From positions 64,235,653 through 64,299,652 of the forward strand of contig NC_134081.1 in the NCBI RefSeq assembly GCF_000715075.1: DNA of 64,000 bases, in the 5' to 3' direction. A program made the position numbers and the translations under genes. This document shows positions 1 to 12,534 of the stretch, in pieces. Below the pieces are notes generated by a model. That model saw only the letters and a program-made list of their open reading frames with translations. It was not told the DNA's origin and ran no database searches. Numbering within the stretch: position 1 is the first letter of the stretch; each line of letters begins with the position of its first letter. The DNA is from Nicotiana tabacum (lineage: Eukaryota; Streptophyta; Magnoliopsida; Solanales; Solanaceae).

Positions 1-368
1 TTTGGGCGCATTTGCGATGGGGGGTCTTTTGTATTTATGAACAAAGTGTCGCATTTGCGACTTCTGGGCACCTGATGCACTGATCGCATTTGCGATCCGT
101 GTTTTGCATTAGCGGTATTCACAATTGCGAACAAGAGTTCGTAATTGCGATACCTGCATCTGGGTAAAAGAGGGGGTAAATGGGACTTAGCTCATTTTCC
201 ATTATTTCTCAACCCTAAACACTCTAGAGTTGATTTTATTGAGATTATTTCCTCCTAAAATCATTGGTAAGTAACTCTAATATACTTTCTTTCAATTTTC
301 CATTACTTTTCATGAGTTTTTAACATCTAATCTAGGATTTTCATGGTAAAAATTAGGGATTTAGGTAG
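1..368 (+). mobile_element. Family A gypsy LTR, left part of the split host 5' LTR
   Basis: This stretch matches 31,490-31,860 in the 3' LTR of the plus-strand element, including the repeated GCATTTGCGA motifs and the GGTAAGTAACTCTAAT sequence. It stops at the edge of the minus-strand block. The same LTR resumes at 23,038, where the sequence continues as it does after 31,860. The left end of this LTR lies outside the window. No gene is seen here. Confidence 0.8.
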
Positions 369-705
369 TATCATGACCCGGAATCCCAACCTCGAGGAGG
401 TGATGGCGCCAAACATTTCACTTTCTACGCAAGCCGATGCTAGTTAATTACTTAACCAGTTTTATAAATTTAAATCAAAACATTAATAATAATAAACCGT
501 GATAGCCTAAAATAGATATGATACGTGTAGTGTAAACTAAACATATCCCAGAAATCTGGAGTCACGAATACATGAGCATATAGAGTAGTACAGGTAAAGT
601 CTGAATAAGAATACATCTGTTTGAAATAAGGTAAACAGTAAAGATAGAATGGAAGGGGACTTCAGGGACTGCGAACGCCAACAACTCTACCTCAAGTCTC
701 CTACT

Positions 706-1888
706 CAAAGGCGGATCTAGAATTTGATGGTTACGGGTGGCACTCAGGGGGCGAATGCACATTTATCGAAGCAGTGTCAGGCGACACCGCTTCGCGAATT
801 CTTTTGCTAAATATATGTATTAATACTGCAAGGAAGCGGATAAGTAGGAAAAAATGACATCATTTGACATAATTTGTCTCATGGTATATTGGTTATGTGG
901 TTTGTTTTGCTCTAAGAGGTCATAGGTTCAAACCTCAACTAGCACCTCTTTTTTTCTTTTTGCAAATATTTGAGAGAATCTATGCGGTTAAAAATTGTGA
1001 TGAAGTAGAATTTAATTCAGGACTTTTCTGACTTAAGACTCAACAAAACCAATACACTAAAGTTATTTCTTGTGTAGAAGTATGATAATTAAAGTTATTA
1101 TTCTCGTTCTTCTATAAATTTTGACACCGCTTTTAAAAAATCCGTGAATGCCCCTGATGCCACTGCTTTTAATGCAAACCGGCCATAGTGAAGAGATTGA
1201 ACTTGGGTGTACATTTAGTCGGTTCGATCCATTTTTGATTAATTCGGTTCGGTTCGGTTCTGTCCATTTTGAATTAATTCAATTCAATTTAAAAGATTAT
1301 TTTATGCATAAATGAATATGTAATCACAAAATCAAATAAGTTCTATCCAATTCGGTCTAATTCTCTGGGTTCAAATTCGATTAATATGATTTAAAAAAAA
1401 TTAAATTAGGAAATACATCACTTCAATCTATATATAACTCGATTAATATTATGTCTTTGATGCATCACTCTAATTTCTAAAATTAATAAAATAACATTAG
1501 ATGGATAAAAAGAGGAAATGATTAAAATCACATTCAAATAAAATGAAGACCTAGAAAAAGAAAAAGGAAGCAAATATACAATTTAAATAAATAATAAAAA
1601 GGAGATTGTACAAAATAGAGTAAATAACATAGGTGAAGAAATTAAAAGAAGGAGCATAAAGAAAGAAGATAACAACAAAACAACTAGGACCACAATAGAG
1701 TCTCGATCCTGGGCATTTTATGTGGAGTTTTAGTGCTTTAACCATGGCACCTGCAGTTATTTTGTAACTTGGGGTGCCACTCGTTATATATGTTCAATAT
1801 TTTGAGGAAAATACTAGTACATATATACTATTTTACGCGAGCGACCGGATGGCATACCACCCCAAGCCCCTACATAGATCCGCCCCTG
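706..1888. mobile_element. hAT-like non-autonomous DNA transposon
   Basis: The insert is bounded by an exact 8-bp target duplication CTCCTACT (698-705 and 1,889-1,896), the size typical of hAT elements. Its ends are inverted: CAAAGGCGGATCTAGA on the left and, on the other strand, CAGGGGCGGATCTATG on the right. LTR b (near 12,875) and LTR c (near 22,470) have the uninterrupted site. No transposase reading frame is seen in its 1,183 bp. Confidence 0.85.
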
Positions 1889-3489
1889 CTCCTACTGATA
1901 GCCGATCCAGGCAAGATCTCCTCTGCACGCTGTTGGGACCAACTCCGGTATCTGTACAAGAAGTGCAGAAGTGTAGTATGAGTAAAACCAACCCCGTGTA
2001 CTCTGTAAGTGCCAAGCCTAACGTCGATGAAGTAGTGACGAGGCTATGACAAGACACTCACAATAGCCTGTACGAAACAATAATAACAGAAACATGAATA
2101 AAAAATAAAGCAGTACAGTTAAATAACCGGTTACGTAGGTCAACTATCAAAAGGCCCCCAGAATAACAAAAGCTCAAATCTCATATCACCATATCGAGAA
2201 CAATCTCTACAACCACAAACAACTTACAACACATCAAATCCATTGCGGCACGCAACCCGATCTCACCATATCAGCATATGTTCATATCATATTCCCTCCT
2301 TATTTCTTCATATCATATCATATCATTTCAATACCGTTGCGGCATGCAACTCGATTCTACCATATCAATTTATTTTAATACCATTGCAGCGCGCAACCCG
2401 ATCCCAACAATTTCAACTTATTAACATAAACAACTCAACACCAATATTTACGAAATATCAATACAAAGGAGAAATGAAACATACGGAACAACAAGGAACT
2501 ATCAAACAAACGGAGAATAACCAATATTTCGAAATCCCAAACCTTGGCAGAACAATGGTACCCAAATAGTTAGATGGCTCACATGAACGGAATAACGAAA
2601 TAACAAAATAAAGTACTTTAAGTAATATAAGAACGGTAAAAGCAAGTAGAACACGAGGCAACGAAAACATACAATTAATTCGATTAGAAGCATGTAGCAA
2701 GTGAACAAATATTAGGTGAGAAATGTACAATCGAAACAAGTAACAGATAAACAACAAATAACAAGTAAGACATGGATAAAAAGTAAGATCATGTAGCAAC
2801 TAAAGCATGTAACAAGAAATAACATAGAGTAAAAAAAGACATTGAAGTAAATAACCCAATTTTGCATGCTTTTAACCTCTCACATACGTCGTTTTCCCAT
2901 ATAATTCACATAACAAACAATTCAACAAGTCCTAATTCCTTCAAGTCAAGGTTAGACACAATATTTACCTCACTATGTGAACAATCAAATCAACGCGCAA
3001 CCACGGCCTTTTCTTTAGAATTAGCCTCCAAACCAGTCAAATCCAGCCAATTATGGTTCAAAAAATTCAAAATAAGCTTTAGAAACTCCTTACGAGTGAA
3101 AAAGATTCAATTTTTAATAAATTTGGAAAATGACAACAAAAGTCAACCTCGAAAGAGCTTGGTCAAAAGCCGAGATTTGGACCAAAATCCGTTTATCCAT
3201 TCATCCCAGAGCCCGGTTATGTGATTTGTTTCCAAGTCTGACCTCAATTTGAGGTCTAAATCTAAATTTTATAAGATCCCCAATTTTACCCAAATCCCTA
3301 ATTTCTTCCATGAAAATCTTAGATGTGATGTTGAATACACATGAAAATTATTGGGTTATTAATAGGAAATGGATTAAAGTTTCTTACCAATATTTTTGGG
3401 AAGAAGAAACTCTTGGAAAATCGCCTCTAGAGTATTTAGGGTTGAGAAATGGTGTAAAATGAGCTAAGTTTCGATTTTTTCCTCTTTTA

Positions 3490-3835
3490 CCCAGCTGCGG
3501 ATGTCGCAATTGCGAAACATAGGTCGCAAATGCGAACTTTGCGTTAGAAGCCAGATACGTATATATGACAATTTGTTTGCAAATGCGAACTGTCCCCCCT
3601 TCGCAAATGCGTAAAACCACTTTGCAAATGCAAAGCTGTCCTAAGTTGCCAGGAGTCGCAAATGCGACCAAGATGCTCGCAAAAGCGGCCCTGGCCAGTT
3701 CGCAAATGCGAATAATTTCCTCGCAATTGCGAGGCCACCCAGCCCAGGTCCATGCTCGAAAATGCAAACTCATGTTCGCAAATGCGAGGCATGCATTTGC
3801 GAGCCAGATCTCGCAAATGCTAGATCTGCAGATCA
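3490..3835. repeat. TCGCAAATGCGA palindromic array in LTR a
   Basis: More than ten imperfect copies of a 12-nt near-palindrome of the form TCGCAAATGCGA are irregularly spaced here, mixed with AATTGCGA and TTCGCAAATG variants. Spacers differ in length and sequence, so this is not a simple tandem satellite. The CpG-rich array stands out from the AT-rich LTR. Confidence 0.8.
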
Positions 3836-4557
3836 ACACCAGAACTGAAAGCACACCAGCTATTGCAATTCATCCAAAACTCATCTGATACACACTCGAA
3901 ACTCACCCGAGCCCCTCGGACTCCAAATCAAATATGCACATAAGTGTAAAAATATCATATGAACTCGCTTACGCAATAAAAACATCAAAATAACATCTAA
4001 AATCACTAATCGGACATCAAAACGCATGAAATTCAATGAAAAACTCAAGAACCTCTAGAATTACAATCAAGCGTCCGAATCCTATCAAACCAACCCCGAA
4101 TTGTACCAAATTTTGCAAACAAGTTTCAAATAGCAAAATTGACATATTCCAAATTCCAAAACCAAAATCTGAAACCAAAATTCAAACCCAACAACCATAT
4201 AATCAACCTACGATCAAACATAGAAAATTTCCAAACATTCAAATTGCTAACTTTCGGCAAAACAAGTCAAATCCACCTAGGGACCTATGAATTCAATTAT
4301 GAACATATACCCAAGTCCAAAATCACAATACGAACCTACCAAAACCGCCAAAAAATACTTCGGGGTCGTTTAACCAAAATGTTGACTGTGGTCAATTCTA
4401 CCTTTAATTTTAGTCAAAGTTTTTATTTTATCACACTTTCATATAAAAACTTTTCAAAAAGTGACACAGACCATGAAAGAAAACCAAGAAACATCAAATG
4501 AAGCTAATAGAGGTCTCGAACACCGAAATAAGGGCTAGTACTCAAAATGACCTATCG

Positions 4558-7312
4558 TGTAATACCGATCATTTTGCTTTCTAGATCTCTATTCCCCTTT
4601 TTAAGACTTTTCGTATGTGATTTTACTATATTATGACTTGAGGGGATGATTGGTTTAATTTTGGAAGAGTTCGGGTTGAATTCGGAACACTTAGTTCCTT
4701 AAAAGTGGCCTAAGGTGGCCAAATTTTACTTGAGTCAATATTTTGAGTAAACGAACTTAGAACTGGGATTTGATGGTTCCAATAGGTTCTTATGATGATT
4801 TTGGATTTGGGCGTGTGTTCGGATCGAGTTTCGGGTGATCCGGGAGCATTTCGGCGCTTAATGTTAAAAGTTGGCGCCTTGAAGGTTTTAGAGTTTCTTA
4901 AATTTGGTTTGAAGTAGACTTTGGTGTTATCGATGTCCGTTTGGGATTACGGCCTAGGGATAGATTTGTATGGTGATTTTTGACTTGTGTGTAATATTTG
5001 GCGTCATTCAGAGTTATCTAAGTATGATTTGTCGCGTTCGGAGCTAGTTGAAGAAGTTTGAAGTTCATAAGTTAATTAATTTGGTTTTAGTGCGCGATTC
5101 TTGCTTTCGATGTTGTTTTACATGTTCTGAGACTTTGATTAGGTCCAGATTACATTTATGGACTTTTTGGTGCATTTGGATGGGGTCCCGGGTGTCTCGG
5201 GTGTATTTCAGACCACCTAGAGTTAAATCCAAAATTGTAGAAATTCTGCTACTAGTTTCCTTCTTTGCGAACGCGGGGAAAGCCTCGCATTCGCGGTGAA
5301 GGAATTGGGGCTAGAAGAATTTTGTTATACCCATTTGTGAAACTGGGATCATGATCGTGAAGCTTTGGGCCACTGTCCTTCGCGTTTGCGAACGATGAGT
5401 CGTGTTCGCGAACAAAGGGTCCTCTCGCGTTCGCGAAGGGTTAGCCACCTTGTGTATTGCGATCGTGATGGTCCCCTCGCGTTCGCGAATAAGATCTTCC
5501 TAAGCATTGGCTGGTTTGCCTTCGCGATCGCGAAGAAGGATCACTGGGCGGTAGCATTTTTAAAACATGGGACTTAGGCTCATTTTCTTCATTTCTGTCA
5601 ACTCTTGGCCGATTTTAGAGCTCCTTGGAGAGGGATTTTCACCTAGCATTTCAAGGTAAGTAATTTCTACATAATGTGAGTTTAGTACATAGATTATTGG
5701 TAGATTTTAACATAGAAATTGTACAAAGTTTTGGATTTTCTTGAAAAACTTGGGGTTTGGTAAAGAAAATGAGATATGACCACGAAAATGATTATGGAAT
5801 TGAGTAGAAATTATATATTTGAGTTCATAAGGTCATGGGTAATATTATTCTACGGATATTTCCGGAATCCGGGCACGTGGTCCGGGGGGTGGCTTTTAGG
5901 GACTTTCTAATAGATGATTTATGAACTTTTGAGCATATATTGATTAGTTTGTACGACCTTTGAATAGTTTCGGAAACCTTGGCATCAATTTGGGGCAATT
6001 AGTGAGGCTGACGGGCCGAATAGTAGACTTGGAAGCGAGGTAAGTCTCTTGCCTAACCTTGTATGAGGAAATTATCCTCGTAGGTGTTTAAATTATTATT
6101 TGTTAATAATTGTGGGAGCTACATATGCCCGAAGTGACGAGAGTCCGTACATAGCTAAAATCATATTTATGTCCAAGTAGATTTAGGACTTATCATGTTA
6201 TATTTGCAGTATTTGTACCCATTGTTAGTTTAATTACTAGAATTTATAATTAAAATTTGATTAGAGGTTATGTTAGGCCGAGCTTCGTTACTTTGAGTTT
6301 TGGCATATTATTCGATTGTTGATAGAAAATTATGCATCTTGATGCACCTATTCTAGTGTTGTAATTTTGTGACCCGTAGTTTGAAGAGTTTCTCTATTCA
6401 TGTGGATCGGGTTGAACGCCTCGACAATATATTTAAGATGCATCTATGGTTCACGCCGGTCGACCCTCGATAGTGTACACGATTATTCTGGATCGGGTCG
6501 TACGACCTCGACATAACCCGTGCGTAATATAGTTAGGAGTCCGATTAATATCGCTAGGAGTCCGATTATACTTGATATTTCCTTCATGAGTTGAGAATTT
6601 ATACTTACTTGATGGATCTTATTTATTGAAATTGGCATGTGATAATTGGAGATTTTAAATTGATATTTTGTTAAAGAATCATTTTTTTATTGTTTGTTAT
6701 TCCATTGTTACTGCTGTATTTCATGCCTATTAATAATTCCTACACTTTATTTATTGACCACTAGTAAGTGTCGATGTTGACCCCTCGTCACTACTTCTTC
6801 GAGATTAGACTAGATACTTACTGGGTACACGTTGTTTTACGTACTCATGCTACACTTTTGTACAAATTGTGCAGGTACTAAGGCAGGTACATCTGGTATC
6901 CGTCCGGGCACACTTCTACATTATCCGGAGACCTAGTGGTGATCTTCTTCCCATGCTCCGATATGTAGCACCCGAAGTCTACTCCTTGTTGTATTTATTA
7001 TTTTTGTCTATTTTATTTCATACAGTAGTTATAGGGGTTTTGTATAACTACTAGATTGCTAGTGCACTTGTGACACCGGATTTTGAAAATTTCTTGTAGA
7101 TGTTTATGGTTTTGCCTAACCTCATTACTATTTCACTTTTATGTCTTATTTATGTGTTATATCACCATAATATTTTATAATTAGTTCCTTATTAAATAAA
7201 ATTTTTGATTTTAAAAGTAACAAAAACAAATAATTAAATGGATAGTTCTCTGTTGGCTTGCCTAGCGACGTTGTGAGCCATCACGACTTATAGCGGGAAT
7301 TGGGTTGTGACA
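4558..7312 (+). mobile_element. Solo LTR of family B nested in LTR a
   Basis: The insert begins TGTAATACC and ends GTTGTGACA, the TG...CA form of an LTR. It is flanked by a perfect 5-bp duplication TATCG (4,553-4,557 and 7,313-7,317). The LTR at 30,769 shows the empty site with a single copy (CGATA on that strand). There is no internal region or second LTR, so it is a solo LTR of 2,755 bp. It carries a TCGCGAACGCGA-type array, a GAGGTAAGT-CTTGCCTAACC motif near 6,037, and the stem-loop block near 6,780. Confidence 0.87.
5265..5545. repeat. TTCGCGATCGCGAA palindromic array in solo LTR B
   Basis: Repeated near-palindromes of the TTCGCGAACGCGA and TTCGCGATCGCGAA type recur about every 25-50 nt. 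The unit differs from the family A array but has the same style, and it lies in a comparable part of the LTR. Confidence 0.75.
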
Positions 7313-7327
7313 TATCGGGTCGTCACA

Positions 7328-7343
7328 TTCTCCACCTCTAAAG
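7328..7343 (-). other. Polypurine tract of family A element 1
   Basis: On the minus strand TAGAGGTGGAGAA sits directly before the LTR start TGTGACGACC. The same purine run precedes the plus-strand 3' LTR at 30,769. It is the expected primer site for second-strand DNA synthesis. Confidence 0.8.
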
Positions 7344-7348
7344 AAACG

Positions 7349-8770
7349 TTAGTCCTCGAACGAGCATAGAAAAGTACATGGACTAGTGAAAAGGTGTGGG
7401 TATCTACTCCGCATATCGGACTTAGACTCCCACATAGCTACTACCTCTATCTGCTGACCTCTCCACTGCACTTTCATATAAGGAAAACTCTTAGATCTCA
7501 ACTTTCGAACCTGTAGTGCCAGAATAGCCACCAGCTCCTCCTCATAGGCTAAATTCTCATCAAGTTGAACCGTATTGAAGTCCAAAACATGCTAGTCGTC
7601 CTCATGGTACTTCCGAAGCATAGAAAACATGGAATACCGGATGTACTCCTAATAGGTTTGCAGGCAATGCAAGCCTGTAGGCAACCTCCCCAACTCTCCA
7701 AGATCTCAAATGGCCCAATAAACTTCGGGCTCAATTTACGCTTCTTCCTAAATTGCATCACGCCCTTCATAGGCGACACTCGGAGAAGAACTTTCTCACC
7801 CATCATATAAGCTAAATCCTGAACCTTCCAGTCCGCATAACGCTTTTGTTTAGAGTGAGCTGTACGAAGTCGTTCCTGAATCACCTTAACCCTCTCCATA
7901 GAATCACGGACCAAATCAGTGCCCAACAACCTAGCCTCTTCATGATCAAACCAACCAATCAGCGAACGACATCGCCTCCCATATAAGGCCTCATACATTG
8001 CCATCTGAATACTCGATTGGTAACTGTTGTTATAGGCGAACTTTCCTAGAGGTAAGAACTGATCCCATGAACCTCCAAAATCCATAACCTAAGCATGTAA
8101 CATATCCTCCAAGATCTGAATAGTGTGCTCGGATTGTCCGTCCATCTCAGGATGAAACGCCGTGCCCAACTCACATTGCACGGCTCTCCAAAAATGTGAT
8201 TTGAACTGCGTGCCTTGGTTAGAAATAATAGAAATGGGCATTCCGTGCAAGTAAATAATCTCCTTAATGTAAACCTGAGCCTACCGCTCTGAAGAATAGG
8301 AAGTCGCCACCGGAATGAAGTGCGCAAACTTAGTCAATCGGTCCATAATAATCCAGACTGCTTCACACTTCTTCAAGGTCCGTGGCTAGCCTACCATAAA
8401 ATCCATAGTGATGCGCTCCCACTTACACTTCAATATATCCAATCTCTGAGTCAATCTACTTGGTTTCTGATGTTCATACTTCATCTGTTGACAATTCAAA
8501 CACCGAGTTACATAAGCAACGATGTCTTTCATCATTTTTCACCACAAATAGTGCTGTTTCAAGTCACGATACATCTTCGTGACACCTAGGTGAATAGAAT
8601 AACGTGAACTGTGCACCTCCTCAAGGATAAAATCTCTCAACCCATCAACATTTGGAACACAAATCCAGCGTTGAAGCCGTATAACACCATCATCATCAAT
8701 CACAACCTCCTTAGCACCATCCGCTGCATTGTATACTTCAACACCAACAAGTGAGGGTCATCAAACTGGC
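7349..8770 (-). pseudogene. Decayed integrase plus C-terminal chromodomain-like region, family A element 1
   Basis: The minus-strand reading near 7,585-7,349 shows the pattern VRKLRSKSFPYMKVQWRGQ followed by DMRSRYPHLF, the chromodomain-like tail of Tekay/Del chromoviruses. The stretch 8,327-7,549 holds the integrase core and C-terminal part, including EALYGRRCRS and SPMKGVMQF. The block is split over several frames. The second catalytic Asp of the D,D-E triad is changed (SNQGTQF, where SDRGTQF is usual), while the Glu in QSEHTIQ remains. The protein would have joined element cDNA to the host chromosome, with the chromodomain guiding it to chromatin. It cannot be functional as it stands. Confidence 0.85.
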
Positions 8771-9300
8771 GAGCCTTGATACGCTCCAATAACAAAGACT
8801 ATGCCATAACAAAAACAAGAACCCGACTAGGCTCCGCAACATCCAATCTCATAAACCGGTTGGCTAAAGCCTGAATATCCATGGCTAGTGACCTTTCTGC
8901 TACCGGTAAATATGCCAAACTGCCCATGCTCTCCGCCTTTCTACTCAATGCATCGGCCGTCACATTGGCCTTTCCAAGATGATATAATATGGTGATATCA
9001 TAGTCTTTCAGCAACTATAGCCATCTCCACTGCAGCAAATTAAGGTCCTTTTACTTGAACAAGTGCTGGAGACTCCGATGGACGGTATAGACCTCACAAT
9101 GAATTTCGTACAGATAGTGCCTCCAAATCTTCAGTGCATGAACAATGGCTGCCAACTCAAAGTCGTGAATAGGGTAATTCTTGTCATGAACCTTCAACTT
9201 CTGAGAGGCATAGGAAATTACCCTACCATCCTACATCAATACCGCTCCAATCCCAATACGCGAAGCATCATAATACACGGTATAGGATCCTGAACCTGTA
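8771..9300 (-). pseudogene. Decayed RNase H domain, family A element 1
   Basis: The minus strand reads [29 protein letters not shown] sequence near 9,014-8,930, the end of the Ty3/gypsy RNase H domain that leads into integrase. The upstream part is broken by an in-frame stop and frame changes. It would degrade the RNA strand during reverse transcription. It adjoins the reverse transcriptase remnant in the usual gypsy order (RT, RNase H, integrase), which places this element in Ty3/gypsy rather than Ty1/copia. Confidence 0.8.
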
Positions 9301-10368
9301 AGCAACACCAATACTGGGGCTGTAGTTAATGCAGTCTTGACCTTTTTGAAAGTTCAACTCACACCCGTCAAACCATCTGAAAAGAGCACCATTCTGGGTC
9401 AACTTGGTCAATGGGGCTGAGATAGATAAAAATCCCTCCACGAACTGGCGATAATAGCCCGCCAAACCCAAGAAGCTCTGAATCTCTATAGCTGAAGTAG
9501 GTCTAGGCCAGTTCTGAACTGCCTCAATCTTCTTAGGATCCACGTTAATGCCCTCGGAAGATACAACATGGCCTAAAAAAGAAACCGAATCCAACCAGAA
9601 CTCACACTTTGAAAACTTGGCATATAACTGACAATCCTTTAAAGTCTGAAGTACGATCCAAAGATGTTGCTCATGCTCCTCTAGACTGTGGGAGTAAACA
9701 AAAATAGGATCAATGAAGACGATCATAATAGAATCTAAATAGGGCTTGAACACTCGGTTAAAAAACTCCATAAATGTTATTGGGGCATTATTCAAGCCAA
9801 ATGACATCACTAAGAACTCATAGTGACCATACCGAGTCTCAAAAGCTATCTTAGGGACATCTAATGCCCTAATCTTCAACTGATGGTAGCCAGATCTCAA
9901 ATCAATCTTGAAAAACACCTTGGCACCCTAATACTGATCAAATAAGTCATCAATATTTGGCAAAGGATACTTGTTCTTGATAGTGACCTTGCTTATGTAC
10001 CGATAATCTATACATATCTTCATTGTTCCATCTTTATTCTTCACAAACAATACCGGTGCACCCCAAGGCGAGATACTAGGTCTAATGAATCCCTTATCAA
10101 GCAAATCCTGCAACTGCTCCTTCAATTCCTTCAACTGAATTGGGGCCATGCGGCATGGTGGAATGAAAATGGGTTGCATGCTCAGAGCCAAGTCAATGAA
10201 AAATTCAATATCTCTATCGGGCATCATCCCCGACAAATTTGTAGGAAACACCTCTGGGAATTCGCCCACAACAGGTACTGAATTCATGGAAGGAACCTCT
10301 GCACTAGGATCACGAATATAGGCCAAATATGCTAGACATCCATTCTCGAACATATGCCAAGCCTTCAC
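9268..10368 (-). pseudogene. Decayed reverse transcriptase, family A element 1
   Basis: The order of motifs on the minus strand is [18 protein letters not shown], then [14 protein letters not shown], then [12 protein letters not shown], then the active-site region and LGHVVSSEG. There is a stop and frame break near 9,920. The active-site motif is FIDPIFVYS where the family has FIDDILVYS, so one of the two catalytic aspartates is lost. RT copies the genomic RNA into cDNA; this copy is dead. Its closest match in the window is the second tandem copy at 18,883-20,095. Confidence 0.87.
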
Positions 10369-10856
10369 ATAAGAAATAACCTTGCTAGTAGAATTCTAGG
10401 AGTCCCTCTCCACTTTAATTGAGGAACCTCCGGCATGTATAATGTCACAGTATTGGCGTGACAGTCCAAAATAGCGTGATAAGATGACAACCAATCCATA
10501 CCCAAGATAACATCAAAGTCCACCATATCTAGAAGCATAAGGTCTACCCTAGTCTCATAGCTCCTAATAGAAATCACAAACGAGCTATAAACACGATCTA
10601 CCATAATAGAAACTCCCATAGGCGTGGACACATAGATAGGAGCACTCAAAGAATCATGAGGCATAACCAGATATGAAGCAAAATAGGATGACATATATGA
10701 ATAAGTAGAGCCCGGATCAAATAAAACTGAGGCATCTCTATGGCAAACCGGAACAATACTTGTGATGACAACGTCAGATGACTCTGCCTCAAGTCTAGCT
10801 GGAAATGCATAGAAACGTGTTTGGGCCCACCACTTTGACCTCCGCCTCTCGGACAA
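10365..10856 (-). pseudogene. Retropepsin (aspartic protease) region, family A element 1
   Basis: A minus-strand frame of about 160 codons carries LFDPGSTYSYMSS, the chromoviral form of the retropepsin active site, followed by [20 protein letters not shown], the flap and second conserved block. This is the best preserved pol domain of the element, with the catalytic Asp intact. It would cut the Gag-Pol polyprotein. The flanking domains are in other frames, so the polyprotein is broken. Confidence 0.85.
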
Positions 10857-10859
10857 CCT

Positions 10860-12332
10860 CTAACTGGCTGACCTCCATCTCTAACGGTTGAACCACCACC
10901 TCTAGCTTCCTAACCCCCGCCTCTAGCTGGCCGAGCTACCGGCGGAGCAACCGGTGCTGAAATCATGGCACGAGAACCCTACTGAGGCACATTACTCTAA
11001 AGTCTAGGACCGTACCTCCTGATATGACCTGTACCTCCACACCTAAAGCACTCTCTCTGCTGTTGTGGCTGCTGAAGCTCAAACTAACCGTGACAGCCTG
11101 GATAACCACTGTGATAGCTCTAAATTGGTGGTGCACTGATGGGAGCTGAAGGTGCACTATAGGACAACTGCTCAGGACGAGACCCATAAGAACCACAACT
11201 GCCCGAAGCGTCGAGTACTGCCTGAAGAGCTGAGTGAATCAGCCTGTGAGGATGACCTTTACCAAACAAACCTTTGATTCCAGATGAGGCACCGCTGAAA
11301 CCACTAAAATGAAGAGGCATCTTTTTAGATACCGCCTCTCTACCCTGACCACGAATCGTCTCAATCCATCTTGTAATCTCTACTACCCGCTAAAAAGAAA
11401 TATCATCCCCAGTCTCCTTGGCAATCTGCAGCTTGATACCGAGAGCAAGACCATCAATGAATCTCCTCACTATCTCCCTCTCAGTAGGAAGTAAGACAAC
11501 TGTATGGCGAGCTAAATCCATGAATATAGTTCATACTGGGTAACAATCATTCTACCTTGCTGAAGGCGCTCAAGCTGACTGCGGTACTCCTCTCTCAGAG
11601 TAAAAGGAATGAACTTCTCCAAAAATAGCTGCGAAAACTGATCCCAAGTGAATAGCGGTGAGCCTGCTAGTCTGCCTCGCTCATAATCTTGCCTCCACCT
11701 ATTGGTAGAACCGGTCATCTGAAACACTGCAAAGTCGACTCCATTGGACTCCAAAATACCCATGTTGCACTACACCTCGTGGAAAATGTCCAAATAATCT
11801 TGTGGGTCCTCAGAAGTAGTACCACCAAAATGAATAAGAAAGAGCTTTGTGAACTTATCGAACCTCATCAATCTCTTAGAGGACATCACGGGCCTCTCCA
11901 TGGTCTGTGTAGCAATAACGGGTTAGACTACCCTAACTGCTGGAACCGTCGGAGTCTAATACAGGGGAGTCATCTGCTCCGGAGTGTGAGTGGCGGGAGT
12001 CTGAGTTCTCCCCCAGCCTGAGAGATAACTGGTGCCATAGGAAATACTCCGGCCTGGGCCACACTCTCCATAAGGCCCACTAAGCAGACTAGGGCGTCCT
12101 GAAGTACGAGAGTAGCAATAAATCCCTCGAGGACCTGAGCGGGCCCGATTGGTATGGTCTGAATAGGGATTTCCTTCCCATGCTCAATCTGAGGCTCTAC
12201 AATGGGTGCTGCTGCACGTGCTTTAGGCTGAGCTCTACCTTTGCCTCGGCCCCGGCACCTACCCCTAGTAGTGGCTGCAACAGGGGGCTCTGGCTCCTGC
12301 CCCACTGTAAATATTGTACGTGTTCTCACCAT
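10860..12332 (-). pseudogene. Decayed gag, family A element 1
   Basis: The start MVRTRTIFTVGQ at 12,332 is shared with the other family A copies and resembles the family C start. It is followed by an Arg/Gly-rich stretch, then by the capsid-type region near 11,763-11,512 (FAVFQMTGST, FLEKFIPFTLREEYRS). The zinc knuckle near 11,040 reads CFRCGGTGHIRRYG: the last Cys of the usual CX2CX4HX4C is lost. Several stops and frameshifts separate the pieces. Gag would form the virus-like particle and bind RNA. Confidence 0.83.
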
Positions 12333-12519
12333 CTATGAGAGAGCAAGAACATAATGGTTCAAACTTCAGTAATAGAATAAAGTTGCACGACAGGGAATGA
12401 AAGAAGTGAAATTTTTCTAATGCTCCGTAGCCTCTAGAAGATAAGTACAGACGTCTCTGTACCGATCCTCTAGACTCTACTAAGCTTGCTCATGACTCAT
12501 AAGACCTAGGCAACCTAGT

Positions 12520-12531
12520 GCTCTGATACCA
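12520..12531 (-). other. Primer binding site (initiator Met tRNA type)
   Basis: On the minus strand this reads TGGTATCAGAGC, complementary to the 3' end of plant initiator methionine tRNA, three bases from the edge of LTR b. This position fixes the element as minus-strand, with its 5' LTR to the right. Confidence 0.88.
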
Positions 12532-12534
12532 TCT

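Larger units (their letters stand above)
369..7327 (-). mobile_element. Family A gypsy LTR 'a' (minus-strand, interrupted)
   Basis: This is the 3' LTR, in minus orientation, of the first family A element. The plus-strand text starts TATCATGACCCGG where the other copies have TGTCACGACC, and ends GGTCGTCACA at 7,327, just before a polypurine tract. Without the hAT-like insert (706-1,888) and the solo LTR (4,558-7,312) it is about 3.0 kb, close to LTR b. The terminal TG has become TA, which fits a C-to-T change on the other strand. Open frames inside it are chance frames and are not called. Confidence 0.8.

Noticed and set aside
1774..2049. 91-codon frame and its overlapping partners as genes
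   Set aside because: They span the border of the hAT-like insert and the LTR, so the frame was created by the insertion.
3490..3835. CRISPR-like array of short palindromic repeats
   Set aside because: Units vary, spacing is irregular, spacers resemble each other, no cas genes are present, and the array lies inside a plant LTR.
9063..9293. Plus-strand frames across the minus-strand pol regions
   Set aside because: They are antisense shadows of the RT and RNase H coding sequence, which shows recognisable motifs on the other strand.
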